DNA of 64,000 bases from Frondihabitans sp. PhB188. Its GTDB lineage: Bacteria > Actinomycetota > Actinomycetes > Actinomycetales > Microbacteriaceae. This document shows positions 28,827-37,397 of this stretch, in pieces. The first letter of the stretch is position 1. The number at the start of each line of letters is the position of its first letter. The stretch is from NCBI RefSeq assembly GCF_003752365.1, contig NZ_RJUO01000001.1, positions 434,001 to 498,000 on the forward strand. The letters run 5' to 3'. The position numbers and the translations under genes are program-made. A model generated the notes under the pieces. It made no database searches, was not told the origin of the DNA, and saw only the letters and a program-made list of their open reading frames with translations.

Positions 28827-29821
28827 GCGTGCACCTCTTCTTTCTGGATCGTCTCGGCTGCCACGGAGTCGGAGTCGACCCCGTGGCCGGTGAGGGTGAG
28901 GAAGACCTCGTCGAGCGTGGGCTTCTGCACGCTCATCTCGCTGAGGCGGATGCCCGTCTCGCGGAATCGGATGAACAGGTCGGTCACGCGATCGGGGTCG
29001 GCCATGGGGGCCGTGATGCGACCGGCCTCGGGCGAGATGACGGCGTCGACGCCCAGGGTCTCGCGGATGACGCGGCGTGCTTCGTCCACGTCGCCGCCGT
29101 CGGCCAGTCGGAGCTGGAGCGACGACTCGCCGACGGAGGCCTTCAGCTCTTCAGCGGTGCCCTCGGCGACGACGCGGCCGGTGTCGATGACGGCGATGCG
29201 GTCGGCGAGCTGGTCGGCCTCCTCGAGGTACTGGGTCGTGAGGAGGACGGTGGAGCCCTCGTTCACGAGGCGGCGGATGGTGTCCCACATCTGCGAGCGG
29301 GTTCGCGGGTCGAGGCCCGTGGTCGGCTCGTCGAGGAAGATGAGCGGCGGCTGCGCGATGAGGCTGGCCGCGAGGTCGAGCCGGCGGCGCATGCCGCCCG
29401 AGAACTTCGCGAGCGGGCGGGTCGCAGCCTCGGTCAGGCCGAACTCGTCGAGCAGGGCGGCGCTCTTGCGACGGGCCTGGCTGCGCGAGAGGCCGAGCAG
29501 GCGCGAGAAGATGATGAGGTTCTCGGTGGCCGAGAGCTTCTCGTCGACCGACGCGAACTGCGCGGTGACGCCGATGAGCTGGCGGACGATCTGCGCCTCG
29601 CGCTGCACGTCGTGGCCGAAGATCGTGGCCGAGCCGGCGTCGGGGCGGAGCAGGGTGGCGAGCATGCTGATCGTAGTCGACTTCCCGGCGCCGTTCGGGC
29701 CGAGCACTCCGTAGACGGTTCCGGCGCGGACGCTGAGGTCGACGCCGTCGACCGCGCGGTTCTCGCCGAAGACCTTGACCAGGCCGTGGGCTTCGACGGC
29801 CCAGTCGCTGTTGGTGGCCAT
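28823..29821 (-). CDS. ABC transporter ATP-binding protein, DrrA-like
   Basis: Encodes 332 aa from the ATG at 29821 with GAGAGGA upstream; the longer reading is not supported. Walker A GPNGAGKSTT (about 40-49), signature FSGGMRRRLDLA, Walker B LIFLDEPTTGLDPRTR and the switch His region replaced by LLTTQYLEEADQLADRIAVID as in the DrrA subfamily. The C-terminal part (MSVQKPTLDEVFLTLTGHG) is the DrrA regulatory tail. It works with the overlapping permease gene. Confidence 0.94.
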   Translation of the reverse strand: MATNSDWAVEAHGLVKVFGENRAVDGVDLSVRAGTVYGVLGPNGAGKSTTISMLATLLRPDAGSATIFGHDVQREAQIVRQLIGVTAQFASVDEKLSATENLIIFSRLLGLSRSQARRKSAALLDEFGLTEAATRPLAKFSGGMRRRLDLAASLIAQPPLIFLDEPTTGLDPRTRSQMWDTIRRLVNEGSTVLLTTQYLEEADQLADRIAVIDTGRVVAEGTAEELKASVGESSLQLRLADGGDVDEARRVIRETLGVDAVISPEAGRITAPMADPDRVTDLFIRFRETGIRLSEMSVQKPTLDEVFLTLTGHGVDSDSVAAETIQKEEVHA

Positions 29822-30010
29822 GGGGCTGTCCTCTCGTTCGTGGTTCGGTGGCGGCCCTGTGCGGGCCGGATGAGAAGAGCGTGCGCCGGGGCGCTTACAC
29901 GGCGCTTGCACGCGCTTGCACTCGCTCGCGCCGACCGCTGACCCTAGGGCGGTCGGACTGTCGGGGATCCTGCTGCTGAAGGGCAGCAAGCGGTAGTCGT
30001 CCCGACCCGT

Positions 30011-30056
30011 GATCGCGACATCGCACCAGGCGAATTCCTGGTGCCATGTCGGGATC
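30011..30056. repeat. Palindromic element, family GATC-SSGAC-WWSGCACCA (locus A)
   Basis: GATCGCGACATCGCACCAGG (30011-30030) faces an inverted copy (30037-30056) across a 6-nt loop, CGAATT; 18 of 20 positions pair. The arm resembles the arms of the palindrome at 40455-40508 (GATCGGGACTAGGCACCATG). The element ends 40 nt before the serine hydrolase start and is in the region between divergent genes, so it could be an operator, a REP-like element or both. Confidence 0.75.
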
Positions 30057-30083
30057 CCGGGCCGTGATGCCGCCATCCGCGAC

Positions 30084-30096
30084 TAGCGTGGGCCTC
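30084..30096 (+). promoter_or_regulatory. -10 element of a probable leaderless promoter (serine hydrolase)
   Basis: TAGCGT at 30084-30089 lies 7 nt before the GTG at 30097, with no ribosome binding site. This is the same layout as at 24646 and 55993. Confidence 0.5.
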
Positions 30097-31479
30097 GTGA
30101 CCAACGACGCCCTCACCCGCAGCTCCCCGTCCGCCCACGACATCGACGCCGGAGGGATCGAGGCGCTCATCGACGCCCTCGAGAGCACCGCCGAGGTCGA
30201 GCCGCACAGCCTCATGGTGCTGCGCGGCGGCGAGGTCGTCGCCGAGGGCTGGTGGGCCCCGTACGCGCCCGACCGGCAGCACCTGCTCTACTCGCTGAGC
30301 AAGAGCTTCACCTCGACGGCCGTGGGCATCGCGACCGCGGAGGGCCTCCTCTCGCTCGACGACACGATCATCAGCCACTTCCCCGAGCTCGACGCCGAGA
30401 TCACCGACGAGCGCACCCGCCGCATCACGGTCCGCCACCTTCTGGCCATGGCGAGCGGTCACCGCGAGGAGACGGTGGAGCGCGCGAGCACCCTCGACCC
30501 CGCCGACCTCGTCCGCGGCTTCCTGCTGATGCCTCCCGACGAAGAGCCCGGCACCCTGTTCTGCTACAACCAGCCCTGCACCTACACGCTCGGCGCGATC
30601 ATCCAGCGCGCGACCGGCGGCACCCTCGTCGACTACCTGAGGCCCCGTCTCTTCGACCCGCTGGGCATCGGCGAGGTGGGCTGGCTGACGCACCCGAGCG
30701 GCGAGCAGCTCGGGTTCAGCGGCTTCCACGCGCCGACCTCGGCCGTGGCCAAGCTCGCCCAGCTCTACCTGAACGGCGGCGTCTGGAACGGCGTGCAGCT
30801 CGTCCCGACGGCCTACGTCGACGAGGCGACGCGCCTCCAGGTCGACAATGCGGCCGTCGGCGGCTCCCCCGACTGGTCGCAGGGCTACGGCTTCCAGTTC
30901 TGGATGGCCACGCACGGCTTCCGCGGCGACGGCGCCTACGGCCAGTTCGCGGTCGTGCTCCCCGAGCTCGACCTCGTCGTCGCGATGACGGGCCAGAGCA
31001 TCGACATGCAGGCCGTCCTCGACGCCGTCTGGGCGCACCTCCTCCCTGCCGTGGGCGCAGGAACCGCGTCGCCCTCGTCCGACACGGCCCTCGCGGCGCG
31101 TCTGGCCTCGCTGGCCCTCCCCGTGCCGCCGGGCACCGGGGCGACGCTCGAACCGGCCTCCTTCGAGCCCGGCCCCGGCAACCGCCTGCCCACCCTCACG
31201 AGCGTCGTGCTCGGCGCCGGCCGTACGGCGACCCTCGTCGACAAGGGCCTCCCCCTCCGCCTCCCCCTCGGCGACGGCGAGTGGCTCGTGTCGGATGCCA
31301 TCGCGGCGTCGGCGTCGCCCGGGGAGGCCGGCGGGGTCCGCCTCGACGTCGCCTTCATCGAGACGCCCCACCGCCTCGTTGTCGAGCTCGACCAGTCTGC
31401 GGGGACGTTCGCCGCCGCCTGGGTCACCGAGCCGCTGCACGGCCTGCCGCTCGCCCGGGTGCGGATGCCGCGGCCCTAG
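30097..31479 (+). CDS. Serine hydrolase, beta-lactamase/class C family
   Basis: Encodes 460 aa. The start is taken at the GTG at 30097 because a -10-like TAGCGT sits 7 nt upstream; a reading from 30046 is also open. The catalytic S-x-x-K is LLYSLSKSF (Ser66, Lys69), and CYNQPCTYTLG supplies the Tyr-x-Asn motif. There is no signal peptide, so it may be cytoplasmic. The C-terminal about 120 residues form a separate beta-rich region found in some esterase-like members. Esterase or peptidase activity is more likely than beta-lactam hydrolysis. Divergent from the DrrAB-like genes. Confidence 0.85.
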   Translation: MTNDALTRSSPSAHDIDAGGIEALIDALESTAEVEPHSLMVLRGGEVVAEGWWAPYAPDRQHLLYSLSKSFTSTAVGIATAEGLLSLDDTIISHFPELDAEITDERTRRITVRHLLAMASGHREETVERASTLDPADLVRGFLLMPPDEEPGTLFCYNQPCTYTLGAIIQRATGGTLVDYLRPRLFDPLGIGEVGWLTHPSGEQLGFSGFHAPTSAVAKLAQLYLNGGVWNGVQLVPTAYVDEATRLQVDNAAVGGSPDWSQGYGFQFWMATHGFRGDGAYGQFAVVLPELDLVVAMTGQSIDMQAVLDAVWAHLLPAVGAGTASPSSDTALAARLASLALPVPPGTGATLEPASFEPGPGNRLPTLTSVVLGAGRTATLVDKGLPLRLPLGDGEWLVSDAIAASASPGEAGGVRLDVAFIETPHRLVVELDQSAGTFAAAWVTEPLHGLPLARVRMPRP

Positions 31480-31587
31480 CGGCTCCGGTCGGGCCAGGTC
31501 TAAGAAACCGCCCAGGATGGGGGCCGCAGGCTGGTCGGCGGGGATCGCGCGGGTCGATACTCTGAGAACGACAGACGGGAGCGCGCC

Positions 31588-32679
31588 ATGGACGACGGCA
31601 CGGCGCCCGCGCGGGTGGAATCGGTGGCGGTTCCCGGCGGGGTCCGACCGGTCCGGGTGCCCGGCGCCCTCCGTCGCGCCCCTACCATCTACGACGTCGC
31701 GAAGCTCGCCCAGGTCTCGCACCAGACGGTCAGCCGGCTGCTCAAGGGCTACGAGGGGATCCGGCCCGAGACGCGCGAGCGCGTCGAGCGGGCGCTCGAG
31801 GAGCTCGACTACCGGCCGAACCTCACGGCCCGTTCCCTGGCCACCAGCCGCTCGCACCGGATCGGCGCGCTGACGCACGAGATCGAGCAGGTCGGCCCGG
31901 CCAAGATCCTGCAGGGCGCGAGCCGCGGCGCCCGCGACGCCGGCTACCTCCTCGACATCGTCAGCTTCGACCCCGGCAACGACGCCGACATCCAGCGGGC
32001 CCTGCGCATCGCCGACTCGCGCGACCTCGCCGGGATCATCGCGTTCGGCTCGACCGACAGGGTCCTCGACGCGTTCTCGACGGCGGGCTTCAGCGTGCCC
32101 TGGTTCATCGCCGGCGAGGACGACGACAGCGTCGGCGAGCACGAGCTCACCCGCAACGGCCAGGGCGTCGCGATGCTCATCGACCACCTCGCCGACCTCG
32201 GCCACACGCGCCTGCTGCAGATCGCCGGACCCGGCGCGTGGATCTCGGCCCGCAACCGCCTCTTCGCGTTCGAGTCGGCCACCCGGGCGCGGGGGCTCAC
32301 CGAGGTCGGCCGCTCGCACGGCGACTGGTCGCCGGCGTCGGGCTACCGGGCGGCGCTCGAGCTCCCCCTCGACCGCGGCGCCACCGCCGTCGTCGTGGCG
32401 AACGACCAGATGGCTCTGGGGGCGATGCGCGCCCTCGCCGAGCGCGGGCTGTCCGTTCCGGCCGACATGAGCGTCGTCGGATTCGACGACATCCCCGAGG
32501 CGCCGTACTTCCCGGCGCCGCTCACGACCGTCAGCCTCGACTTCGATCTGCAGGGCCGGATCGCCTTCGGCCAGATCCTCACGCTGATCGACGGCTCGAC
32601 GGCGGGCGGCCAGCGGGTCGACCCGCGGTTCGCGGCGGAGCTCGTGGTGCGGTCGTCGACGGCGGCGCCCCGCCTCTAG
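31588..32679 (+). CDS. LacI family transcriptional regulator of the galactoside locus
   Basis: Encodes 363 aa. A 30-residue N-terminal extension precedes the LacI helix-turn-helix (APTIYDVAKLAQVSHQTVSRLLKGYEGIRPETRERVERALEELDYRPN, about 31-77) and a periplasmic-binding-protein-like sugar sensor (GIIAFGSTDRV; AVVVANDQMALGAMRALAERGLSVPADMSVVGFDDIPEA). It lies directly upstream of the GH42 and importer genes, and the two palindromes in the gap to the first GH42 gene are its likely targets. A galactoside is the expected inducer. Confidence 0.93.
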   Translation: MDDGTAPARVESVAVPGGVRPVRVPGALRRAPTIYDVAKLAQVSHQTVSRLLKGYEGIRPETRERVERALEELDYRPNLTARSLATSRSHRIGALTHEIEQVGPAKILQGASRGARDAGYLLDIVSFDPGNDADIQRALRIADSRDLAGIIAFGSTDRVLDAFSTAGFSVPWFIAGEDDDSVGEHELTRNGQGVAMLIDHLADLGHTRLLQIAGPGAWISARNRLFAFESATRARGLTEVGRSHGDWSPASGYRAALELPLDRGATAVVVANDQMALGAMRALAERGLSVPADMSVVGFDDIPEAPYFPAPLTTVSLDFDLQGRIAFGQILTLIDGSTAGGQRVDPRFAAELVVRSSTAAPRL

Positions 32680-32751
32680 TCGCCTGCGGTACCCCGCCTC
32701 CAGTCGGCTGCGGTGCTGGGCAGCCGAATCGGTAACAGTTTCGACACGGGG

Positions 32752-32769
32752 CTTGTGACCGGTAACAAG
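32752..32769. promoter_or_regulatory. LacI-type operator O1
   Basis: CTTGTGACCGGTAACAAG is a 16/18 palindrome centred on CCGG, typical of LacI-family sites. A further half-site GGTAACAG lies at 32731. The operator covers the proposed -35 box (TTGTGA). Confidence 0.78.
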
Positions 32770-32782
32770 AACGGGATATGGT
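32753..32782 (+). promoter_or_regulatory. Predicted promoter of the galactoside operon
   Basis: TTGTGA (32753-32758), an 18-nt spacer and TATGGT (32777-32782). Operator O1 overlaps the -35 box and O2 would lie just downstream of the start point, a standard repression layout. Confidence 0.5.
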
Positions 32783-32797
32783 CCTTCTCGACAACGA

Positions 32798-32811
32798 TGT
32801 TACCGCTAACA
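32798..32811. promoter_or_regulatory. LacI-type operator O2
   Basis: TGTTACCGCTAACA, a 12/14 palindrome sharing the GGTAACA half-site with O1, 46 nt downstream of it (centre to centre about 44 nt, near four helical turns). Confidence 0.7.
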
Positions 32812-32839
32812 CCGGCTTGGACGATGGAGTTCCCGCACG

Positions 32840-34975
32840 ATGACGATGCACCCTGCGACCGCGCACACCCCGCAGCCCCTCACTGCCGCTGCCACCCCCG
32901 ACCGCATCCTCTTCGGGGCCGCCTACTACGCCGAGTACCAGCTCGGCGACCGCCTCGACACCGACCTCGACCTCATGGTCGAGGCGGGCTTCACCGTGAT
33001 CCGCGTCGGCGAGTCGGTCTGGTCGACCTGGGAGCCGCGCGACGGCGAGTTCGACCTCGACTGGCTCCTGCCCGTGCTCGACGGCGCCCACGCCCGCGGC
33101 ATCTCGGTGATCCTCGGCACCCCGACCTACGCCGTGCCGCCGTGGCTGCAGCAGAGCCACCCCGAGATCGCCGCGCAGACGAAGACCGGCGAGCCGATGC
33201 CCTGGGGCTCCCGCCAAGAGGTCGACTACAGCCACCCCGCGTTCCTCTTCCACGCCGAGCGCGTCATCCGCGCCATCGTCGAGCGCTACGCCGACCACCC
33301 CGCCGTGATCGGCTTCCAGGTCGACAACGAGCCCGGCATGCTGCTCTTCCACAACCCGTCCACCTTCCGCCGCTTCGTGCGGCAGCTGAAGGCGAAGTAC
33401 GGCACGGTCGACGAGCTCAACAAGGCCTGGGGCCTCGTCTACTGGTCGCACCGGATCGCCGACTGGTCGGAGCTCTGGACGCCCGACGGCAACGCGCAGC
33501 CCCAGTACGACCTCGCCTGGCGGCAGTTCCAGGCGCAGGTGACCACGGAGTTCATCTCCTGGCAGGCCGACATCGTCCGCGAGTACTCCCGCCCGGAGCA
33601 GTTCGTCACCACCTGCATCGCCTACCCGCGCCCGGCGATCGACGACGAGAAGCTCGTCGCGGCCCTCGACATCACCGCCGGCAACCCGTACTACGGCGTG
33701 CAGGACCACCTCTCGCTCGACCACGTCAAGCCGGTGCCGACGTCGTGGACCTCAACGGGCGTCGCCGGCCTGTACCGTCAGGCCGATCGCCTCTTCTCAT
33801 CGAACCAGCGGCGCTTCCTCGTCACCGAGACGAACGCCTGGTCGATCGGCGGCGCCTCGCAGAACTACCCGCCCTACCCCGGGCAGCTCAAGCAGTCGGC
33901 CTTCGCACTGATCGCCCGCGGCGCCACCCAGATCGAGTACTGGCACTGGCACACCCTCCACTTCGGCACCGAGACGTACTGGGGCGGCGTCCTGCCGCAC
34001 AGCCAGAGGCCCGGCCGCGTGTACCGCGAGGTCGCCGAGATCGGGGCCGCGCTGAAGCAGATCGGCACCCGCCTCGACGGGTACGAGCCCGACGCCGACG
34101 TGGCGATCCTGTGGTCCACGGCGACGCGATTCGCCTTCGACTTCACGCCGCCCCTCAACGTCGACGGCACGACCGGGCGTCGCGACAGCTACCAGCACAT
34201 CGTCGACGCCTTCCACGCCGGCGTCATCGGGGCGGGTGCTCAGGCGCGCATCCTGCACGTCGCCCAGGCGGTCGCGATCGGCGCCGCCGAGCTGGTGAGG
34301 CGCTTCCCCGTGCTCGTCGCACCGGCCGTGTACATCGCCGACGACGACGAGCTGCAGCTGCTGGCCGACTACGCCCAGGCCGGCGGCCACCTCATCGTCG
34401 GGCCGCGCACCGGCTACGCCGACGAGGAGGCCCGTGCCCGCCTGGCGGTCGCCCCCGACAAGCTGCACGACGCGGCCGGCGTCTGGTACGAGGAGTTCAC
34501 GAACCTCGACGACGAGCTCGCCGTCACCGGCAGCGAGGCCCTCCCGCTCAGCCCCGAGGCTCGAGCGACCGACTGGGCCGACGGACTCGTCGTCGAGGGC
34601 GCCGACGTGCTCGCCACCTACGAGCACTCCTCGTTCGGCCGCTTCCCGGCCGTGACGACGAGGGGCGCAGGAACGGGCCGCATCACCTACGTCGGCACCG
34701 TCCCGAACGGCGCGCTCTCCGCCGACGTGGTGCGGTACGCCGTTCCGCAGCCCATCGCGGCGGGGTGGACGCGCGGCGACACGGTCACCGTCGCCTCCGG
34801 CACCCTCCCCGACGGCGCGCGCGTCTGGTTCGTCCACAACTGGTCGGCCTCAGGCGCGACCGTGACGGTCCCCCACGACGTCTCCGACCTCACCGAAGCA
34901 GACCCTGCCCGGCACCTCGCCGGCACCGAGATCTCCCTGGAACCGTGGTCTTCCCTGGCCCTGGTCGACGGGTGA
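32840..34975 (+). CDS. GH42 beta-galactosidase, form without the cysteine cluster
   Basis: Encodes 711 aa, no signal peptide, hence cytoplasmic. Catalytic acid/base Glu164 in VDNEPG and nucleophile Glu330 in LVTETNAWS; the (beta/alpha)8 barrel runs to about residue 400, followed by trimerisation and C-terminal beta domains. The segment after NEPG (MLLFHNPST) lacks the Cys residues that bind zinc in many GH42 enzymes. It may act on beta-galactosides released from oligosaccharides brought in by the neighbouring ABC importer. First gene of the operon. It holds one 17-mer GGGGCGCAGGAACGGGC at 34672-34688. Confidence 0.92.
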   Translation: MTMHPATAHTPQPLTAAATPDRILFGAAYYAEYQLGDRLDTDLDLMVEAGFTVIRVGESVWSTWEPRDGEFDLDWLLPVLDGAHARGISVILGTPTYAVPPWLQQSHPEIAAQTKTGEPMPWGSRQEVDYSHPAFLFHAERVIRAIVERYADHPAVIGFQVDNEPGMLLFHNPSTFRRFVRQLKAKYGTVDELNKAWGLVYWSHRIADWSELWTPDGNAQPQYDLAWRQFQAQVTTEFISWQADIVREYSRPEQFVTTCIAYPRPAIDDEKLVAALDITAGNPYYGVQDHLSLDHVKPVPTSWTSTGVAGLYRQADRLFSSNQRRFLVTETNAWSIGGASQNYPPYPGQLKQSAFALIARGATQIEYWHWHTLHFGTETYWGGVLPHSQRPGRVYREVAEIGAALKQIGTRLDGYEPDADVAILWSTATRFAFDFTPPLNVDGTTGRRDSYQHIVDAFHAGVIGAGAQARILHVAQAVAIGAAELVRRFPVLVAPAVYIADDDELQLLADYAQAGGHLIVGPRTGYADEEARARLAVAPDKLHDAAGVWYEEFTNLDDELAVTGSEALPLSPEARATDWADGLVVEGADVLATYEHSSFGRFPAVTTRGAGTGRITYVGTVPNGALSADVVRYAVPQPIAAGWTRGDTVTVASGTLPDGARVWFVHNWSASGATVTVPHDVSDLTEADPARHLAGTEISLEPWSSLALVDG

Positions 34976-35024
34976 GTTCGTCCATCGCAGCCGATCGACG
35001 AACCCGAGAATGAAGGAAGAACCA

Positions 35025-36386
35025 ATGAGGAAGAACGCACCGAGAACAGCAGTGGCGCTGGGCACCGGCCTCCTTGCTGTGACCCTTGTCCTGTCGGGCT
35101 GCACCGCTTCCAGCGGCGGCGGCGGAGGCAGCGCGACCAAGACGGTCTCGCAGGCCGACATCGACAAGGCGATGAGCACGCCGACCACCCTGAACTTCTG
35201 GACCTGGGTTCCCGACATCAAGAACGAGGTCGCCCTCTTCGAGAAGAAGTACCCGGACATCAAGGTCAACGTCGAGAACGTCGGCCAGGGTGCTCCGCAC
35301 TACCAGAAGATCCGCACGGCGGTGAAGGCCGGCAAGGGGGCTCCTGACGTCGTCCAGATGGAGTACCAGTACATCTCGTCCTTCAACGTGACCGGCAACC
35401 TGCTCGACCTCGCACCGTACGGCGCCTCCAAGCTGTCCGACGAGTACACGCCGTGGGTGTGGAACCAGGTCAAGCGCGGCGACGCCGTCTACGGCATCCC
35501 GCAGGACGCCGGCCCCATGGGCAACCTCTACCGCAAGGACATCCTCGCCAAGGCGGGCGTCACCAAGGCGCCCGAGACCTGGGACGAGTACGCCGCCGAC
35601 GCCAAGCTCGTGAAGGAGAAGACGGGCTCGTACATGTCCGACCTCGCCTCGAGCCAGGCGGGCCAGATGCTGGGTCTGCTCTGGCAGGCCGGCGTCAAGC
35701 CGTTCGGCTACGACGGCGACAAGGGCGTCACGGTCGACGTGAACGGCGCGAAGGCCAAGGAGGTCGCCGCGTACTGGCAGAAGCTGATCCAGGCGGGCTA
35801 CGTCTCGACCGACCCCGACTTCACCGACAGCTGGTACCAGGGCCTGGCGAGCGGCAAGTACGCCGGCTGGCTGACCGCCGCGTGGGGTCCCGTCTTCCTG
35901 CAGGGCACCGCGGCCAAGACGTCGGGCAAGTGGGAGGCGGCTCCGCTCCCTCAGTACGAGGCGGGTCAGAGCGTCTCGGGCAACTGGGGCGGGTCGTCCG
36001 ACGCCGTGCTCAAGACGTCGAAGAACCCCATCGCCGCCTACGAGCTCGCGAAGTTCATCAACAACGACGCCGAGTCGACGCTCGATTTCGCGAACAAGCA
36101 GTTCCTGTTCCCGACCTCGACGAAGACCCTCGAGAGCACCGAGTTCACCGACCAGAAGGCGCCGTTCTACGGCGGTCAGCAGGTGAACAAGCTGTTCGCC
36201 GGGATCTCCGGAACCGTCGACACGAAGTTCGAGTGGCTGCCCTACATGGACTACGCCTACTCGAGCTACAACGAGACGATGGGCAAGGCGCTGGCGGCCA
36301 AGGGCGACCTCTCGGCCGGGCTCGACGCCTGGCAGAAGTCCCTCGTCGACTACGGCACCCAGCAGGGCTTCAGCGTCAACAAATAG
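35025..36386 (+). CDS. Sugar ABC transporter substrate-binding lipoprotein
   Basis: Encodes 453 aa from the ATG at 35025 (GAAGGAAG upstream). Signal peptide with lipobox LSGC (lipidated Cys26), a Ser/Gly linker, then the family 1 solute-binding fold (TLNFWTWVPDIKNEVALFEKKYPDIKV; GAPDVVQMEYQYI; GMGNLY-like GPMGNLYRKDILAKAGV; ISGNWGG-like VSGNWGGSSDAVLK). It presents a galactoside to the two permeases. A strong hairpin follows the gene. No gene for the cognate ATPase is present, so a shared MsiK-type ATPase elsewhere is likely. Confidence 0.94.
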   Translation: MRKNAPRTAVALGTGLLAVTLVLSGCTASSGGGGGSATKTVSQADIDKAMSTPTTLNFWTWVPDIKNEVALFEKKYPDIKVNVENVGQGAPHYQKIRTAVKAGKGAPDVVQMEYQYISSFNVTGNLLDLAPYGASKLSDEYTPWVWNQVKRGDAVYGIPQDAGPMGNLYRKDILAKAGVTKAPETWDEYAADAKLVKEKTGSYMSDLASSQAGQMLGLLWQAGVKPFGYDGDKGVTVDVNGAKAKEVAAYWQKLIQAGYVSTDPDFTDSWYQGLASGKYAGWLTAAWGPVFLQGTAAKTSGKWEAAPLPQYEAGQSVSGNWGGSSDAVLKTSKNPIAAYELAKFINNDAESTLDFANKQFLFPTSTKTLESTEFTDQKAPFYGGQQVNKLFAGISGTVDTKFEWLPYMDYAYSSYNETMGKALAAKGDLSAGLDAWQKSLVDYGTQQGFSVNK

Positions 36387-36393
36387 CAGTGCC

Positions 36394-36421
36394 GGCGGGG
36401 CGGCCTCCGGGCCGCCCCGCC
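36394..36421 (+). terminator. Intercistronic hairpin after the solute-binding protein gene
   Basis: GGCGGGGCGGCC (36394-36405), loop TCCG, and the perfect complement GGCCGCCCCGCC (36410-36421). With a 12-bp stem but no T-run and the permeases only 35 nt further, it is better read as an mRNA stabiliser or partial terminator that raises the binding protein above the permeases. Confidence 0.7.
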
Positions 36422-36455
36422 TCTCCCCCTCTGGACGTGAACGAAGGAGTTCCAC

Positions 36456-37397
36456 ATGACCCAGTCCGTCGTCGCCCCTCGCGGGGCGCGCCCGGGCACG
36501 AGGAAGCGAGCCAACGCGAACCAGCGTCGCCAGCACCGGGCGGCGTACCTGTTCGTCGCGCCGTTCCTGCTCGTGTTCGTGCTCATGCTGCTCGTGCCGC
36601 TGTTCTACTCGGGCTACCTCAGCCTGTTCGCGACCCGCCTCGTCGGCGGCTCGCAGTTCGCCTGGTTCGCCAACTACATCCGCGCGTTCACCGACGCGGA
36701 CTTCCTGGCCGGCGTCGGGCGCATGGGGCTCTTCCTGATAATCCAGGTGCCGATCATGCTCGTGCTCGCGCTGTTCCTGGCGTTGGCCATCGACTCCGGC
36801 CGGGCCCGCGGCGCCGGGGCGATCCGCCTGCTGGTCTTCCTGCCGTACGCGGTCCCGGGCGTCGTCGCGACGCTGATGTGGGGCTATCTCTACGGCCAGG
36901 ACTTCGGCCCGATCGCGCAGGTCTTCCGGGCCCTCGGCTTCGGCGCCCCCAACCTGCTGAGCGCCTCGTCGATCCTCGGCTCGATCATGAACATCGTGAC
37001 GTGGGAGTTCGTCGGCTACAACATGATCATCATGTACGCGGCCCTGCGGTCGATCCCGTCGGAGCTGTTCGAAGCCGCCGAGATCGACGGCGCCGGGCAG
37101 TTCCGGATCGCCTGGAGCATCAAGATCCCCGCGATCCGCCCGGCCATCATGCTCACGGTGATCTTCTCGATCATCGGCACGTTCCAGCTCTTCAACGAGC
37201 CGAGCCTGCTGAAGGGCCTCGCGCCCAACGTGATCGATAACGCCTTCACCCCCAACTACTACGCGTACAACCTCGCGTTCATCAACCAGGACGTCAACTA
37301 CGCCGCCGCCATCGCGTTCCTCCTCGGAATCGTCATCGCGATCGTGTCGTACGTCGTCCAGCTGTCGACGCAGCGAAGGGAAGCGAAAGCCTCATGA
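36456..37397 (+). CDS. Sugar ABC transporter permease, MalF-like
   Basis: Encodes 313 aa with six membrane helices (first YLFVAPFLLVFVLMLLVPLFYSGYL) and the EAA loop EAAEIDGAGQFRIAWSIKIP (about 200-220) that contacts the ATPase. RBS GAAGGAG. It overlaps the next permease by 4 nt (ATGA). Confidence 0.94.
   Translation: MTQSVVAPRGARPGTRKRANANQRRQHRAAYLFVAPFLLVFVLMLLVPLFYSGYLSLFATRLVGGSQFAWFANYIRAFTDADFLAGVGRMGLFLIIQVPIMLVLALFLALAIDSGRARGAGAIRLLVFLPYAVPGVVATLMWGYLYGQDFGPIAQVFRALGFGAPNLLSASSILGSIMNIVTWEFVGYNMIIMYAALRSIPSELFEAAEIDGAGQFRIAWSIKIPAIRPAIMLTVIFSIIGTFQLFNEPSLLKGLAPNVIDNAFTPNYYAYNLAFINQDVNYAAAIAFLLGIVIAIVSYVVQLSTQRREAKAS

Noticed and set aside
29822-30010. Additional small gene upstream of the DrrA-like ATPase on the minus strand
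   Set aside because: The extra N-terminal reading shows no conserved motif and a good ribosome binding site supports the start at 29821.
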